A stretch of 64,000 nucleotides of DNA. It comes from Anaerolineales bacterium. GTDB lineage: Bacteria; Chloroflexota; Anaerolineae; Anaerolineales; UBA11579. The notes beneath the pieces are model-generated. The model saw nothing but the letters and a program-made list of their open reading frames with translations, searched no databases and had not been told where the DNA came from. The DNA lies in contig JAHCII010000005.1 of the NCBI GenBank assembly GCA_026129305.1, forward strand, positions 1 through 64,000, written 5' to 3'. This document shows, in pieces, positions 42,145 through 49,741 of the stretch. Position 1 is the first letter of the stretch. Each line of letters starts with the position of its first letter. The translations under genes and the position numbers were made by a program.

Positions 42145-42833
42145 CCATGCATATTTACAACAACGAAGCGCTGTACAAACGAAACATTCGTGGGTCTTTT
42201 GTCGCCAGCCTGCTGGGCATGCTGGCGCTGGTCGGATCCGTGTACGTGCTGTTCGGGGAGGGCCAATTCGGCCTCTACCTGCTTTTCCTGGTGTTGGGCA
42301 TCGTGCTGGTCCAGGTGGGTTCTTGGTTCAGCCGCTGGGGCCGCCGGGCAGACCAGGGTTTCAACAAGGCGCTCGGGTCGCTGGACAATCATTTCAGCCT
42401 GTATCACTACCGTTCACCGGTAGCGCACTTGCTGGTTGCCCCCAGCGGCGTTTGGATGCTGCTGCCGCGGCACACCCGCGGCCAGGTGAGCTATGACAGC
42501 CAGAAAAAGCGCTGGACGGTTAAGCTGCCCAACATTTTGGCGCGCTTGGGACAAGAAGGCATCGGCCGTCCAGTGGCCGAAGCTTCGATAGACGCCGAAG
42601 CGATCGACCGCTTCCTGCAAAAGCACTGGCCGGACGCACAGTTGCGCATCCAGGCGGTCTTGGTGATGATGGATGAGGATACTGAGGTTGAGCGCGTGGC
42701 TGGCGCCCCCATCCCGACTGCGTCCATCAAAAAGCTCAAGCACACGTTGCAAAAAGGTGATCCAAAAGCTCACCTCACAGCCGCTCAAAGAGACAAGCTC
42801 AACCGCCTGCTGCATCAGCATTACCCGTCCTGA
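42141..42833 (+). CDS. membrane protein with degenerate NERD-like domain
   Basis: The product has 230 residues with two close transmembrane segments (about 22-62). A soluble domain follows in which AHLLVAPSGVWMLLPRHTRG resembles the core of the NERD nuclease-related domain (DHLVVGPGGVFVIETK in typical members). The usual catalytic Asp and Glu-x-Lys are replaced, so nuclease activity is unlikely. A Lys-rich tail of about 40 residues ends the protein. The ATG overlaps the plsX stop, suggesting coupling. The NERD link is by pattern only. Confidence 0.55.
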   Translation: MTMHIYNNEALYKRNIRGSFVASLLGMLALVGSVYVLFGEGQFGLYLLFLVLGIVLVQVGSWFSRWGRRADQGFNKALGSLDNHFSLYHYRSPVAHLLVAPSGVWMLLPRHTRGQVSYDSQKKRWTVKLPNILARLGQEGIGRPVAEASIDAEAIDRFLQKHWPDAQLRIQAVLVMMDEDTEVERVAGAPIPTASIKKLKHTLQKGDPKAHLTAAQRDKLNRLLHQHYPS

Positions 42834-42906
42834 CAAAAAACACGCGAGTATTCTTCATGGTGTATAGTGGGGCCGAACTAATCTTTCCAAAACCTAAGGA
42901 GCATTT

Positions 42907-43353
42907 ATGGCAACAGAAAAGGCAACACCCGAGAAGACAGCAAAGAGCAGCAAACCCACTGCCAGCAAGCGCACAGCCGCCACCCCGGTGGTCAGCGAAG
43001 CGGCGGGCGTGGATATGACCACTGTCGGCAAGTGGAGTTTCCTGGTCGGCTTGACCTTGGCGGCAGTCCTGGGCGTCCTGCCCTCCACGCAGCTTAATCC
43101 CGTGGTCACCGATTGGGCTCGCTACCTCCTCATGCTGTTGGGCCTGGTTGGTGGTGTGCTATTCGTCAATAAGGCGGAAGAGAACTCTTTCATCATCTTG
43201 TCCATCGGTCTGGCCTTGTTTGGCAATTCGCTCGGAGCCATTCCCCAGATTGGCACCTACCTGTCTGGCATTAACGGCGCATTGGTCTTCTTTCTGGGCT
43301 TTGCCGTGATCGGCGTTGTGGCCCGTAACATCATTTCCTGGTTCACACGCTAA
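42907..43353 (+). CDS. four-span membrane protein, unknown function
   Basis: The product has 148 residues. A Lys/Thr/Ala-rich cytoplasmic N-terminus (about 1-38) is followed by about four hydrophobic segments (40-60, 68-86, 92-110, 115-138) and a short basic end. AAGGAG precedes the ATG, and TATAGT about 45 bases upstream may be the -10 box. A strong terminator follows, so it is a single-gene unit. I do not recognise a family. Confidence 0.7.
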   Translation: MATEKATPEKTAKSSKPTASKRTAATPVVSEAAGVDMTTVGKWSFLVGLTLAAVLGVLPSTQLNPVVTDWARYLLMLLGLVGGVLFVNKAEENSFIILSIGLALFGNSLGAIPQIGTYLSGINGALVFFLGFAVIGVVARNIISWFTR

Positions 43354-43372
43354 CCATTAGAATCAAAAAACG

Positions 43373-43401
43373 AAAAAGGCGGCCAGCTGGCCGCCTTTTT
43401 T
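43373..43401. terminator. bidirectional intrinsic terminator
   Basis: AAAAAGGCGGCC and GGCCGCCTTTTT form a perfect stem around AGCT, with T-runs on both strands. It serves the gene at 42907 and the convergent doxX gene. Confidence 0.92.
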
Positions 43402-43422
43402 ATTCTATGCTCCTTACAGCAT

Positions 43423-43827
43423 TTAGATGCCGAAGAAGGCATCCAGAGAAAGGGCGCCAGCACCGGTGAAAACCAGCGCCAGAGCAGCCACTAGCAAGGT
43501 GAACTCCAACTCCCAGCCGCCCACGAAGTCGGCTTTGGCCATGCCGATCTTCACGCCACGAATGGCCACCAGCATCACCGCAACAAAGCCCAGCGCCACC
43601 AGCGGAGTAAAGATGCCCAACGCCAGCAAGACCGCCCCAAGGGTTTCCCACAAAGAAACCACCCAGCCCATCAGACCCGCGGCAGGCACCTTAAGCTGCT
43701 GCAGGAAGCCAGCAAACTTGCCGACATCTTTGATCTTGGGCAGACCGTGAGCCCAAAAGACATAGGCGACGCCTAAGCGCAAGACCAAGAGACCCCAATC
43801 GGAATACTGCGTAATAAAATCAAACAT
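43423..43827 (-). CDS. DoxX family membrane protein
   Basis: The product has 134 residues with four hydrophobic segments. LRLGVAYVFWAHGLPKIKD with FAGFLQQLKVPA is the DoxX opening, and WVVSLWETLGAVLLALGI follows. AAGGAG seven bases ahead fixes the ATG at 43827, shorter than the open frame. DoxX proteins are quinone-linked or redox-stress membrane proteins in characterised cases. A second DoxX-like gene lies upstream on the same strand, and a TetR regulator is divergent. Confidence 0.87.
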   Translation of the reverse strand: MFDFITQYSDWGLLVLRLGVAYVFWAHGLPKIKDVGKFAGFLQQLKVPAAGLMGWVVSLWETLGAVLLALGIFTPLVALGFVAVMLVAIRGVKIGMAKADFVGGWELEFTLLVAALALVFTGAGALSLDAFFGI

Positions 43828-43857
43828 GTTGCTCCTTAAAGAAAAGATGATTTGACG

Positions 43858-43876
43858 AAATGACTTGACGTCATTT
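43858..43876. promoter_or_regulatory. AAATGAC-5-GTCATTT inverted repeat before doxX
   Basis: Seven-base arms flank TTGAC in the 58-base gap between the two DoxX-type genes. It may be a regulator site controlling the second gene. It differs from the TetR-side palindrome at 44313-44330, though both contain TTGAC/GTCA elements. Confidence 0.4.
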
Positions 43877-43885
43877 GCACACAGA

Positions 43886-44260
43886 TTATGCGGCGACAAG
43901 ATCCCAGCGGCCCCAGGCCACAAACAGCGCCAACAACAACAGCACTGTATTGATGACGATCGCCGGATATTCCTTTCGTGAAAAGTGGAAACCTGAGGCC
44001 AATACCATCACCAGCGCCAACGAAGCCGCCGCCACAGGCGTGAGCCAGGGCAGCACCCCTGACAGCATCGGCAAGAGAACCCCCAAACCACCGGCGATCT
44101 CCGCCAGGCCGATGAAGCGCAGCAATGGAGGGGATACGGCAGACATCCAAGCCATGGCGGGCTGTACGGCAGCCTGCTGGGCGCGAAACGCCTTGTTATA
44201 GCCAGCAGCGATAAAACCCAGCCCCAACAGGCCCTGGGCGATCCAAAGAATGATATTCAT
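43886..44260 (-). CDS. DoxX-like membrane protein
   Basis: The product has 124 residues with four hydrophobic spans. Features are WIAQGLLGLGFIAAGYNKAF, then RFIGLAEIAGGLGVLLPML with the small conserved Glu-x-x-Gly-Gly, as in DoxX_2 proteins. AAGGAG precedes the ATG. It is divergent from the TetR gene with 114 bases between, and lies ahead of the first-described DoxX gene, forming a likely two-gene unit. Confidence 0.8.
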   Translation of the reverse strand: MNIILWIAQGLLGLGFIAAGYNKAFRAQQAAVQPAMAWMSAVSPPLLRFIGLAEIAGGLGVLLPMLSGVLPWLTPVAAASLALVMVLASGFHFSRKEYPAIVINTVLLLLALFVAWGRWDLVAA

Positions 44261-44312
44261 GCAGCTCCTTGTATAAACAACACTTGTAGTGTATGCTACA
44301 GATGATAGCTAA

Positions 44313-44330
44313 GTTGACCAATTCGTCAAC
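44313..44330. promoter_or_regulatory. candidate TetR operator
   Basis: GTTGACCAATTCGTCAAC is an 18-base palindrome with 16 symmetric positions, lying between the divergent doxX-like and tetR genes, 45 bases before the tetR ATG. A smaller repeat ACACTTGTAGTGT (about 44280-44292) is nearer the doxX side. Confidence 0.5.
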
Positions 44331-44374
44331 CAACAAAGAACCGAGTATGTTCGCTATGCGACAAAAGGCTAAGA

Positions 44375-45067
44375 ATGTTGATTAACCCACTTGCCACTAC
44401 CGAGCGCGAGGACCCGCGCATCACGCGCACACGCAATCTGCTGATTGAGGCGCTCAACGAGCTGATGGGCGAGAAAAGTTTCGAGTCGATCACGGTCAGT
44501 GAGATCGCCGAGCGTGCCACCTTGAACCGGGCCACTTTCTATGCGCATTTCCAGGACAAATTCTCCCTGTTGGAGTATTCCATCCGCAGCCTGGTACGCA
44601 CCCAACTGCATGCGGAGCTGAGCGCTGACCCCGGCCTGACCGAGATGATCGAAAAGATGCTGCGGGTGGTCTGTGGGTTATTGGAGGGCTATGAAAAGCA
44701 CTGCCCTGCCCCGCGCGGCCAAATGCAAGCCTTATCCGAAAAGCAAATTAAGGACGAGATTTACACCCTGCTGCTGCAGCGTCTGGAGACCAGCAAACCC
44801 AACCGCCCGCAGCAAGCCTCTGTGCAGCAAACCGCCATGGTGACCAGCTGGGCCATCTATGGCGCCGCATTCCAGTGGAGCCAGCAAAGCAAACGGCAGC
44901 CCGTGGCGGAACTGGTGCGCCAGGTGCTGCCGCTGATCACCGCCAATTTGCAAGCCTATCTGCCCATCAAGCCAGAGCCGCTGGCCAGCCCGCGGCGGGC
45001 GGCTGCCGGACGGGCTCCCTCCGGCTTGCTAAGCTACAATTTGCGCCTCCATCCCCAATTCCTCTAA
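44375..45067 (+). CDS. TetR/AcrR family transcriptional regulator
   Basis: The product has 230 residues. The N-terminal TetR helix-turn-helix spans about 18-65, with FESITVSEIAERATLNRATFYAHF being typical (split by its turn). A helical ligand-binding domain follows, and a Pro/Arg-rich tail ends the protein. It is divergent from two DoxX-type genes with a palindrome in the gap, so it probably represses them and itself. The ligand is unknown. The M32 carboxypeptidase gene begins 10 bases after its stop. Confidence 0.88.
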   Translation: MLINPLATTEREDPRITRTRNLLIEALNELMGEKSFESITVSEIAERATLNRATFYAHFQDKFSLLEYSIRSLVRTQLHAELSADPGLTEMIEKMLRVVCGLLEGYEKHCPAPRGQMQALSEKQIKDEIYTLLLQRLETSKPNRPQQASVQQTAMVTSWAIYGAAFQWSQQSKRQPVAELVRQVLPLITANLQAYLPIKPEPLASPRRAAAGRAPSGLLSYNLRLHPQFL

Positions 45068-45077
45068 AGGACTACCC

Positions 45078-46583
45078 ATGGAAAAGAAGCTGAATGAACT
45101 GAAAACGCGTCTCGAAGAAGTCTCCAACTTGAACAGCGCCACCGCCGTATTGGGTTGGGACCAGGCCACCTTCATGCCGCCTGCCGGGGCCAACAGCCGC
45201 GGCCGCCAAATGGCCACCCTGGCCAGCTTAAGCCAGGAGAAGTTCACCGACCCGGCAATCGGCAAGCTGCTGGATGAACTGCAGCCCTACGCTGAAGGCC
45301 TGCCCTACGACTCTGACGATGCAGCGCTGATCCGCAAGACGCGCAGTGATTATGAAAAGGCCGTCAAGGTGCCGCCGGCTTGGGTGGCGAAATTCAGCAC
45401 CCACTCCGCGGTGAGCTACCAGGCCTGGACCGAAGCACGCCCCGCCAACAACTTCAAAGCCGTGGAGGATAAGCTCAAGACCACGCTTGATCTGAGCCGC
45501 GAGTATGCCAATTTCTTCCCCGGATATGAGCACATCGCCGATCCACTGATCGACGGACCTGACCCGGGTATGAAGGCATCCGATATTCGCCGCGTCTTCG
45601 GCGAGTTGCGCGCGCAACTGGTACCGCTGGTCAAGACCATCACCGAACAGGCAATGGCGGATGACAGCCCGCTGCGCGCTGGCTACCCAGAGGACGAACA
45701 GCTGGCTTTCGGCATGCAGGTTGCCAAGGACTATGGCTTCGACTTCAACCGGGGTCGCCAGGACAAAAGCCCGCACCCCTTCATGACCAGCTTCGCCATT
45801 GACGATGTGCGCATCACCACGCGTGTGCAGGAAGGCGACCTCTCCGACGCGCTGTTTAGCACGCTGCACGAGACCGGCCATGCCCTGTATGAGCTGGGCA
45901 TTGACCCGGCCCTGGAAGGCACACCGCTGGCGGGCGGTACATCCTCCGGCGTGCATGAAAGCCAATCACGCACCTGGGAGAACATCATCGGCCGCAGCCG
46001 CGGCTTTTGGGAGCATTACTACCCCAAGCTGCAGAAGCAGTTCCCCGGTCAGCTGAGCAAAGTCTCGCTGGACAGCTTCTACCGGGCGATCAACAAAGTT
46101 TCACGCTCCCTGATCCGCACCGACGCCGACGAGGTGACTTACAACCTGCACGTCATGCTGCGTTTCGAGCTCGAACTGGAGCTGCTTGAAGGCAAGCTGG
46201 AGGTTAAAGACCTCCCGGAAGCTTGGCATGCCCGCTACCAGGCGGATCTGGGCATTCACGCCCCCAGTGATGTAGACGGCGTGCTGCAGGATGTGCACTG
46301 GTATGGCGGCGCCATCGGCGGAGAGTTCCAAGGCTATACCTTGGGCAACATCATGAGCGCCCTGTTTTATGATGCAGCGCTCAAAGCACACCCAGACATT
46401 CCTCAGCAGACCGGCCAGGGCCAGTTCGGCACCCTGCACAGCTGGCTGAAGGACAACCTCTACCAGCACGGCTCCAAGTTCACACCGAATGAGTTGATCG
46501 AGCGGGTGACCGGCGGCCCCCTGCGCATCGAGCCGTACATCCACTATCTAAAAACCAAATACGGCGAACTGTATACGCTCTAA
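45078..46583 (+). CDS. carboxypeptidase M32
   Basis: This 501-residue zinc metallocarboxypeptidase of family M32 (thermostable carboxypeptidase Taq type) has the active site LHETGHALYELGI (His-Glu-x-x-His, about residues 263-267) and the conserved GVHESQSRTWENIIGRS (about 294-310). It removes C-terminal residues from peptides, generally in the cytoplasm. AAAGGA precedes the ATG. TACAAT about 40 bases upstream, within the tetR end, may give it its own promoter. It ends at a terminator. Confidence 0.94.
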   Translation: MEKKLNELKTRLEEVSNLNSATAVLGWDQATFMPPAGANSRGRQMATLASLSQEKFTDPAIGKLLDELQPYAEGLPYDSDDAALIRKTRSDYEKAVKVPPAWVAKFSTHSAVSYQAWTEARPANNFKAVEDKLKTTLDLSREYANFFPGYEHIADPLIDGPDPGMKASDIRRVFGELRAQLVPLVKTITEQAMADDSPLRAGYPEDEQLAFGMQVAKDYGFDFNRGRQDKSPHPFMTSFAIDDVRITTRVQEGDLSDALFSTLHETGHALYELGIDPALEGTPLAGGTSSGVHESQSRTWENIIGRSRGFWEHYYPKLQKQFPGQLSKVSLDSFYRAINKVSRSLIRTDADEVTYNLHVMLRFELELELLEGKLEVKDLPEAWHARYQADLGIHAPSDVDGVLQDVHWYGGAIGGEFQGYTLGNIMSALFYDAALKAHPDIPQQTGQGQFGTLHSWLKDNLYQHGSKFTPNELIERVTGGPLRIEPYIHYLKTKYGELYTL

Positions 46584-46584
46584 C

Positions 46585-46618
46585 AAAAAAAAGGCGGGCC
46601 AATGGCCCGCCGTTTTTT
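46585..46618 (+). terminator. intrinsic terminator after the M32 carboxypeptidase
   Basis: An A8 run, GGCGGGCC, loop AAT, GGCCCGCC and GTTTTTT form a classical rho-independent terminator. Confidence 0.93.
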
Positions 46619-46704
46619 GTATAGATAAGCGCCAAATTAATGCGCTCAGTCTGCGGGCTGGGCTGGGTACAATGCGTTGGCTGATTTGAGATTAAGGAGG
46701 CCTG

Positions 46705-47307
46705 ATGAAAAGAACCCTTTTGATCCCGATATTTTTGACTGCGGCATTGTTGCTGAGCGCCTGCGGCCTGTCTGAAGCGGATCTGCAAGCCACGGTCACG
46801 CAAGCAGTAGGCGATGCAGTCACCACCGTGCACGCGCAATATACCCAAGTGGCCTTGCTGACTCCCAGCCCGACCAATACAGAGCCACCCACCAGCACGC
46901 CTGATGTCACCGAGACGCCGCTGTTCACACCAACCAGCCCGGCAGCGGGCGGGGCGGGGACCGGCACAGGCGGCACCTGTGATGTGATGGGCTTTCTGGC
47001 GGATGTGACGGTGAGCGATGGTGAAGAGATCGCGGCCAATACGCCGTTCACCAAGACCTGGCAGGTGCGCAATGCGGGCACCTGTGAATGGTCCACCAGC
47101 TATACGCTGATCTACAGCAGCGGCGATCAAATGGGCGGCGCCAGCGGCCAGGCACTCAGCGTGGCGGTGCCCTCTGGTGGCAGCACGGAAATATCGGTGA
47201 CTCTGACGGCCCCGGCCACCGCCGGTGACTATACCGGCTGGTGGGCGTTGGCCAACGCCGGCGGGCAAGCCTTTGGCTATTTGTCGGTTGTGATCAAGGT
47301 TCCTTAG
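46705..47307 (+). CDS. lipoprotein with NBR1-type Ig-like domain
   Basis: The product has 200 residues. A lipoprotein signal ends LLLSAC at Cys19. A Thr/Pro linker spans about 50-90, and an Ig-like domain with the NBR1 pattern about 95-200: FTKTWQVRNAGTCEWSTSYTL, GDQMGG, and GDYTGWWALANAGGQAFGY. Such domains, which bind partner proteins in NBR1, are common in secreted lipoproteins of Anaerolineae. AAGGAGG precedes the ATG. A terminator follows. Confidence 0.85.
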   Translation: MKRTLLIPIFLTAALLLSACGLSEADLQATVTQAVGDAVTTVHAQYTQVALLTPSPTNTEPPTSTPDVTETPLFTPTSPAAGGAGTGTGGTCDVMGFLADVTVSDGEEIAANTPFTKTWQVRNAGTCEWSTSYTLIYSSGDQMGGASGQALSVAVPSGGSTEISVTLTAPATAGDYTGWWALANAGGQAFGYLSVVIKVP

Positions 47308-47322
47308 TCAAGTCTATGCAAA

Positions 47323-47353
47323 AACCAGAGGCCGCTGAAAGCGGCCTCTGGTT
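47323..47353. terminator. hairpin terminator between convergent genes
   Basis: AACCAGAGGCCGCT and AGCGGCCTCTGGTT pair perfectly (14 bp) around GAA, preceded by A-rich and followed by T-rich sequence. Confidence 0.85.
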
Positions 47354-47355
47354 AT

Positions 47356-47751
47356 TTAATCTTCCTCGCCAGGAAATGGGGTTAGTTCCACAGCGGCTTG
47401 CAGCAGCGCGGCCACTTCAGGCGCCTCCACATCTGCCAGAGCACGGATCTTCACATGGCGGGCGTATTTTCCAGTACCCTGCAGCAAACCTTCGGGGTCA
47501 GGCATGTCGACGCCACGCGGAAAGCCCAGGTTGACGTATTCGCCGTAGAGAATCACCACGCAAATGATGTGCTTATACGTCTCGGCGTAACCGTAACCCA
47601 GCAGGCTAGCTTTAATGTCGATCTGCTCTCTGGCGCGCGGTTCGATATCGAAGATGCGCTCACGCAGAGCCAGCGCCAGATTACGCACATCCGGCGCGTA
47701 ATTCGACAGGAAGTCTTCCAAGTCTTCTGAAATTGTTTTGCTGAGGTTCAT
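47356..47751 (-). CDS. DUF1801-like protein
   Basis: The product has 131 residues from the ATG at 47751, four bases after the stop of the upstream DinB-like gene. ERIFDIEPRAREQIDIKASL, YKHIICVVILYGEYVNLGFP and HVKIRALADVEAPEVAALLQ match the DUF1801/YdhG fold, small proteins of unknown action that resemble frataxin-like folds. It is probably co-expressed with the DinB-like gene. Confidence 0.78.
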   Translation of the reverse strand: MNLSKTISEDLEDFLSNYAPDVRNLALALRERIFDIEPRAREQIDIKASLLGYGYAETYKHIICVVILYGEYVNLGFPRGVDMPDPEGLLQGTGKYARHVKIRALADVEAPEVAALLQAAVELTPFPGEED

Positions 47752-47755
47752 CGGT

Positions 47756-48271
47756 TCACCACTCCAGTGGGGATGCTCCCAAGAGCTCACGCACATCATT
47801 TATGTGATGCAAATTGTGATAGAGCGTAAAGAACAGCAGCTCGCGCAGGGTGAGCTTGCCCAGCAGCGGATGCGGCACGGCTGCCTTGTCCAGGTCTTCA
47901 TCCTGCCAAGTGGAGGCTGCGGCCTCCAAGCGGAAAGCATCCTTGTGCCAGCTCTCGAGCAGCTTTTGCTGGGCTGTCTGCGGGTCGGCGGGTTGGTCAT
48001 TCACCTCAGCCACAAATTGGGCCGGGGCAACACCGCCCTGCCCCAAAGCGGCCCGGTAAGCCGCCACCAGCTCAGGGAATGAGCGGCTGCGACCGGGCGA
48101 ACCCCAGATCAAACCAGATACACGGCGAGGCACACGCAAAGCCAGCGTGACCGGGCGCACAGAAATACTGAGATGGGCCAAGTTCTCCGCCGGGGACCAA
48201 ACCCCAGCCGGATGCTTAAAGAAATTGCGGTTGGGGATTCCGGCAAAGTATTCATACACCTGGCGATCCAT
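47756..48271 (-). CDS. DinB-like four-helix hydrolase/transferase family protein
   Basis: The product has 171 residues with the DinB_2 pattern: WSPAENLAHLSISVRP near the start, and LRELLFFTLYHNLHHINDVREL near the end with the His residues that bind a metal in this family. Many members are thiol-dependent transferases. The frame stays open for 16 more codons upstream and would encode a plausible first-helix segment, but the only candidate start there is a rare ATT before a TGA, so the ATG at 48271 is kept with doubt. Confidence 0.8.
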   Translation of the reverse strand: MDRQVYEYFAGIPNRNFFKHPAGVWSPAENLAHLSISVRPVTLALRVPRRVSGLIWGSPGRSRSFPELVAAYRAALGQGGVAPAQFVAEVNDQPADPQTAQQKLLESWHKDAFRLEAAASTWQDEDLDKAAVPHPLLGKLTLRELLFFTLYHNLHHINDVRELLGASPLEW

Positions 48272-48397
48272 GTCAACCAGGCTGGCGTAAATCTCTGAAA
48301 AGCGAATAAGGGTTCACGCTGCAATCATAACGCCATCCGGCAGCGGCTGGAGCGCTAGGGTTTATAATCCTCCCGAGAACCACAGCAAAGGAGACAA

Positions 48398-49492
48398 ATG
48401 TCTAAATCTTCCAAGGTACGCGTCGCCATTATTGGCGTCGGCAACTGTGCAAATTCCCTGGTGCAGGGTGTAGAGTATTACAAGAACGCCGCGGAGACGG
48501 ATGAAGTCCCCGGCTTGAAGCATGACAATCTGGGCGGCTATCATATTCGCGATATTGAGTTCAGCGCGGCCTTTGATGTGGTATCCACCAAGGTGGGCAA
48601 GGACCTGAGCGAGGCCATCTGGGCCTACCCCAACAACACGATCAAGTTCGCTGATGTGCCGCACTTGGATGTGCCGGTACAGCGCGGCATGACCCATGAC
48701 GGCTTGGGCAAATATCTGCGGGAGGTGGTCGAGAAGGCGCCGGGTTCCACAGCGGATATCGCCCGCATTTTGCAGGAGACCGGGACAGATGTGGTGATCA
48801 ACTACCTGCCAGTCGGCTCGGAAATGGCCACCAAGTGGTACGTAGAGCAGATCCTGGAGGCCGGTGTAGCACTGGTGAACTGCATCCCGGTCTTCATTGC
48901 CAGTCAGGAGTATTGGGGGCAGCGTTTTGCGGAGCGCGGTCTGCCGATCATCGGCGATGACATCAAGAGCCAGGTAGGCGCCACGATCACGCACCGTGAG
49001 CTGGCCCGCCTGTTCGTGGAGCGCGGCGTGCATTTGGACCACACCTACCAGCTGAACTTTGGCGGCAACATGGACTTTTACAACATGCTGGAGCGCGAGC
49101 GCCTGGAGTCTAAGAAGATCTCCAAGACCGGCGCGGTGACCAGCATGCTGCCCTACGAGATGAACCCTGACGATGTGCATGTCGGCCCCAGTGACTATGT
49201 GCCCTGGCTGACCGACCGTAAATGGGCGCATATGCGCCTGGAAGGCCGCTCGTTCGGGGATGTGCCGCTGAACATCGAGGTCAAGCTGGAAGTGTGGGAC
49301 TCGCCCAACTCGGCCGGCGTGGTGATCGATGCGGTGCGCTGCGCCAAAGTAGCCCTGGACCGCGGCATGAGCGGCCCGCTGATCGCACCGTCCGCATACC
49401 TGATGAAGACCCCGCCCCAGCAAATTCCCGATGACTTGGCGCGTAAAGCCATGGAGGAATTTATTGAGGGCGAAAACGTGATTGCCGAATAA
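48398..49492 (+). CDS. ino1: inositol-3-phosphate synthase
   Basis: This 364-residue enzyme of the actinobacterial/archaeal type makes myo-inositol-3-phosphate from glucose-6-phosphate with NAD+. The NAD loop [16 protein letters not shown] begins the protein. [37 protein letters not shown] and the Lys/Asn-rich [20 protein letters not shown] are conserved active-site blocks. AAGGAG precedes the ATG, and TATAAT at 48363-48368 is the likely -10 box. The product feeds inositol lipids or solutes. Confidence 0.94.
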   Translation: MSKSSKVRVAIIGVGNCANSLVQGVEYYKNAAETDEVPGLKHDNLGGYHIRDIEFSAAFDVVSTKVGKDLSEAIWAYPNNTIKFADVPHLDVPVQRGMTHDGLGKYLREVVEKAPGSTADIARILQETGTDVVINYLPVGSEMATKWYVEQILEAGVALVNCIPVFIASQEYWGQRFAERGLPIIGDDIKSQVGATITHRELARLFVERGVHLDHTYQLNFGGNMDFYNMLERERLESKKISKTGAVTSMLPYEMNPDDVHVGPSDYVPWLTDRKWAHMRLEGRSFGDVPLNIEVKLEVWDSPNSAGVVIDAVRCAKVALDRGMSGPLIAPSAYLMKTPPQQIPDDLARKAMEEFIEGENVIAE

Positions 49493-49511
49493 ACCTGAAA
49501 ACACACAAATC

Positions 49512-49543
49512 ACAGGGCCGGGTGCATACCTGGCCCTGTTTGA
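49512..49543 (+). terminator. terminator after ino1
   Basis: ACAGGGCC and GGCCCTGT form the outer stem, with GGT/ACC inside around GCAT, followed by a short T-rich stretch. Confidence 0.7.
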
Positions 49544-49608
49544 TTCTTCCGCCGGATTGTAGGTGTTGCGCTTGTTACAAGTTTGCCCATATGGGTTGTT
49601 GTGCTGGC

Positions 49609-49636
49609 TTGACGAAAGCGCTGGATTTTGTACAAT
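49609..49636 (+). promoter_or_regulatory. pyrimidine operon promoter
   Basis: TTGACG (49609-49614), a 16-base spacer and TACAAT (49631-49636) form a good sigma-70-type promoter. A CCCATATGGG palindrome lies 11 bases before the -35 box and might be an activator or repressor site. Confidence 0.7.
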
Positions 49637-49645
49637 AGACAGGAC

Positions 49646-49741
49646 ATGCACGAAACGCCACACCAACTTCCCCTGTACGTCAGCGCCCAAGAGAACAGTC
49701 TCTTGGGCGCTTTTTTTGTGCCTGGCGGCGACCCATGTTGA
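49646..49741 (+). CDS. pyr operon leader peptide, 31 residues
   Basis: An open frame begins a few bases after the predicted transcription start: MHETPHQLPLY at the beginning and GGDPC at the end. It runs straight through the attenuator hairpin and its T-run (encoded as GAFFV). Its stop codon TGA at 49739-49741 lies four bases after the first base of the pyrC start codon. Only AGGA beside the ATG could serve the ribosome. The arrangement is that of E. coli pyrL, where translation of the leader decides whether the terminator forms. Expression is inferred. Confidence 0.6.
   Translation: MHETPHQLPLYVSAQENSLLGAFFVPGGDPC
49682..49717 (+). terminator. attenuator terminator in the pyr leader
   Basis: AGCGCCCAAGAGA and TCTCTTGGGCGCT pair over 13 bp around ACAG, followed by seven T (49711-49717). 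It lies between the promoter and pyrC, 18 bases before the pyrC ATG, and inside the leader reading frame. No alternative antiterminator pairing was found upstream in the leader. Confidence 0.9.

Noticed and set aside
48362-49690. 442-codon minus-strand frame opposite ino1
   Set aside because: It lies fully opposite ino1 and includes its terminator region; no motif supports it.
49637-49734. PyrR-binding antiterminator or riboswitch in the pyr leader
   Set aside because: No alternative pairing partner for the terminator arm and no PyrR-loop consensus were seen in the short leader.
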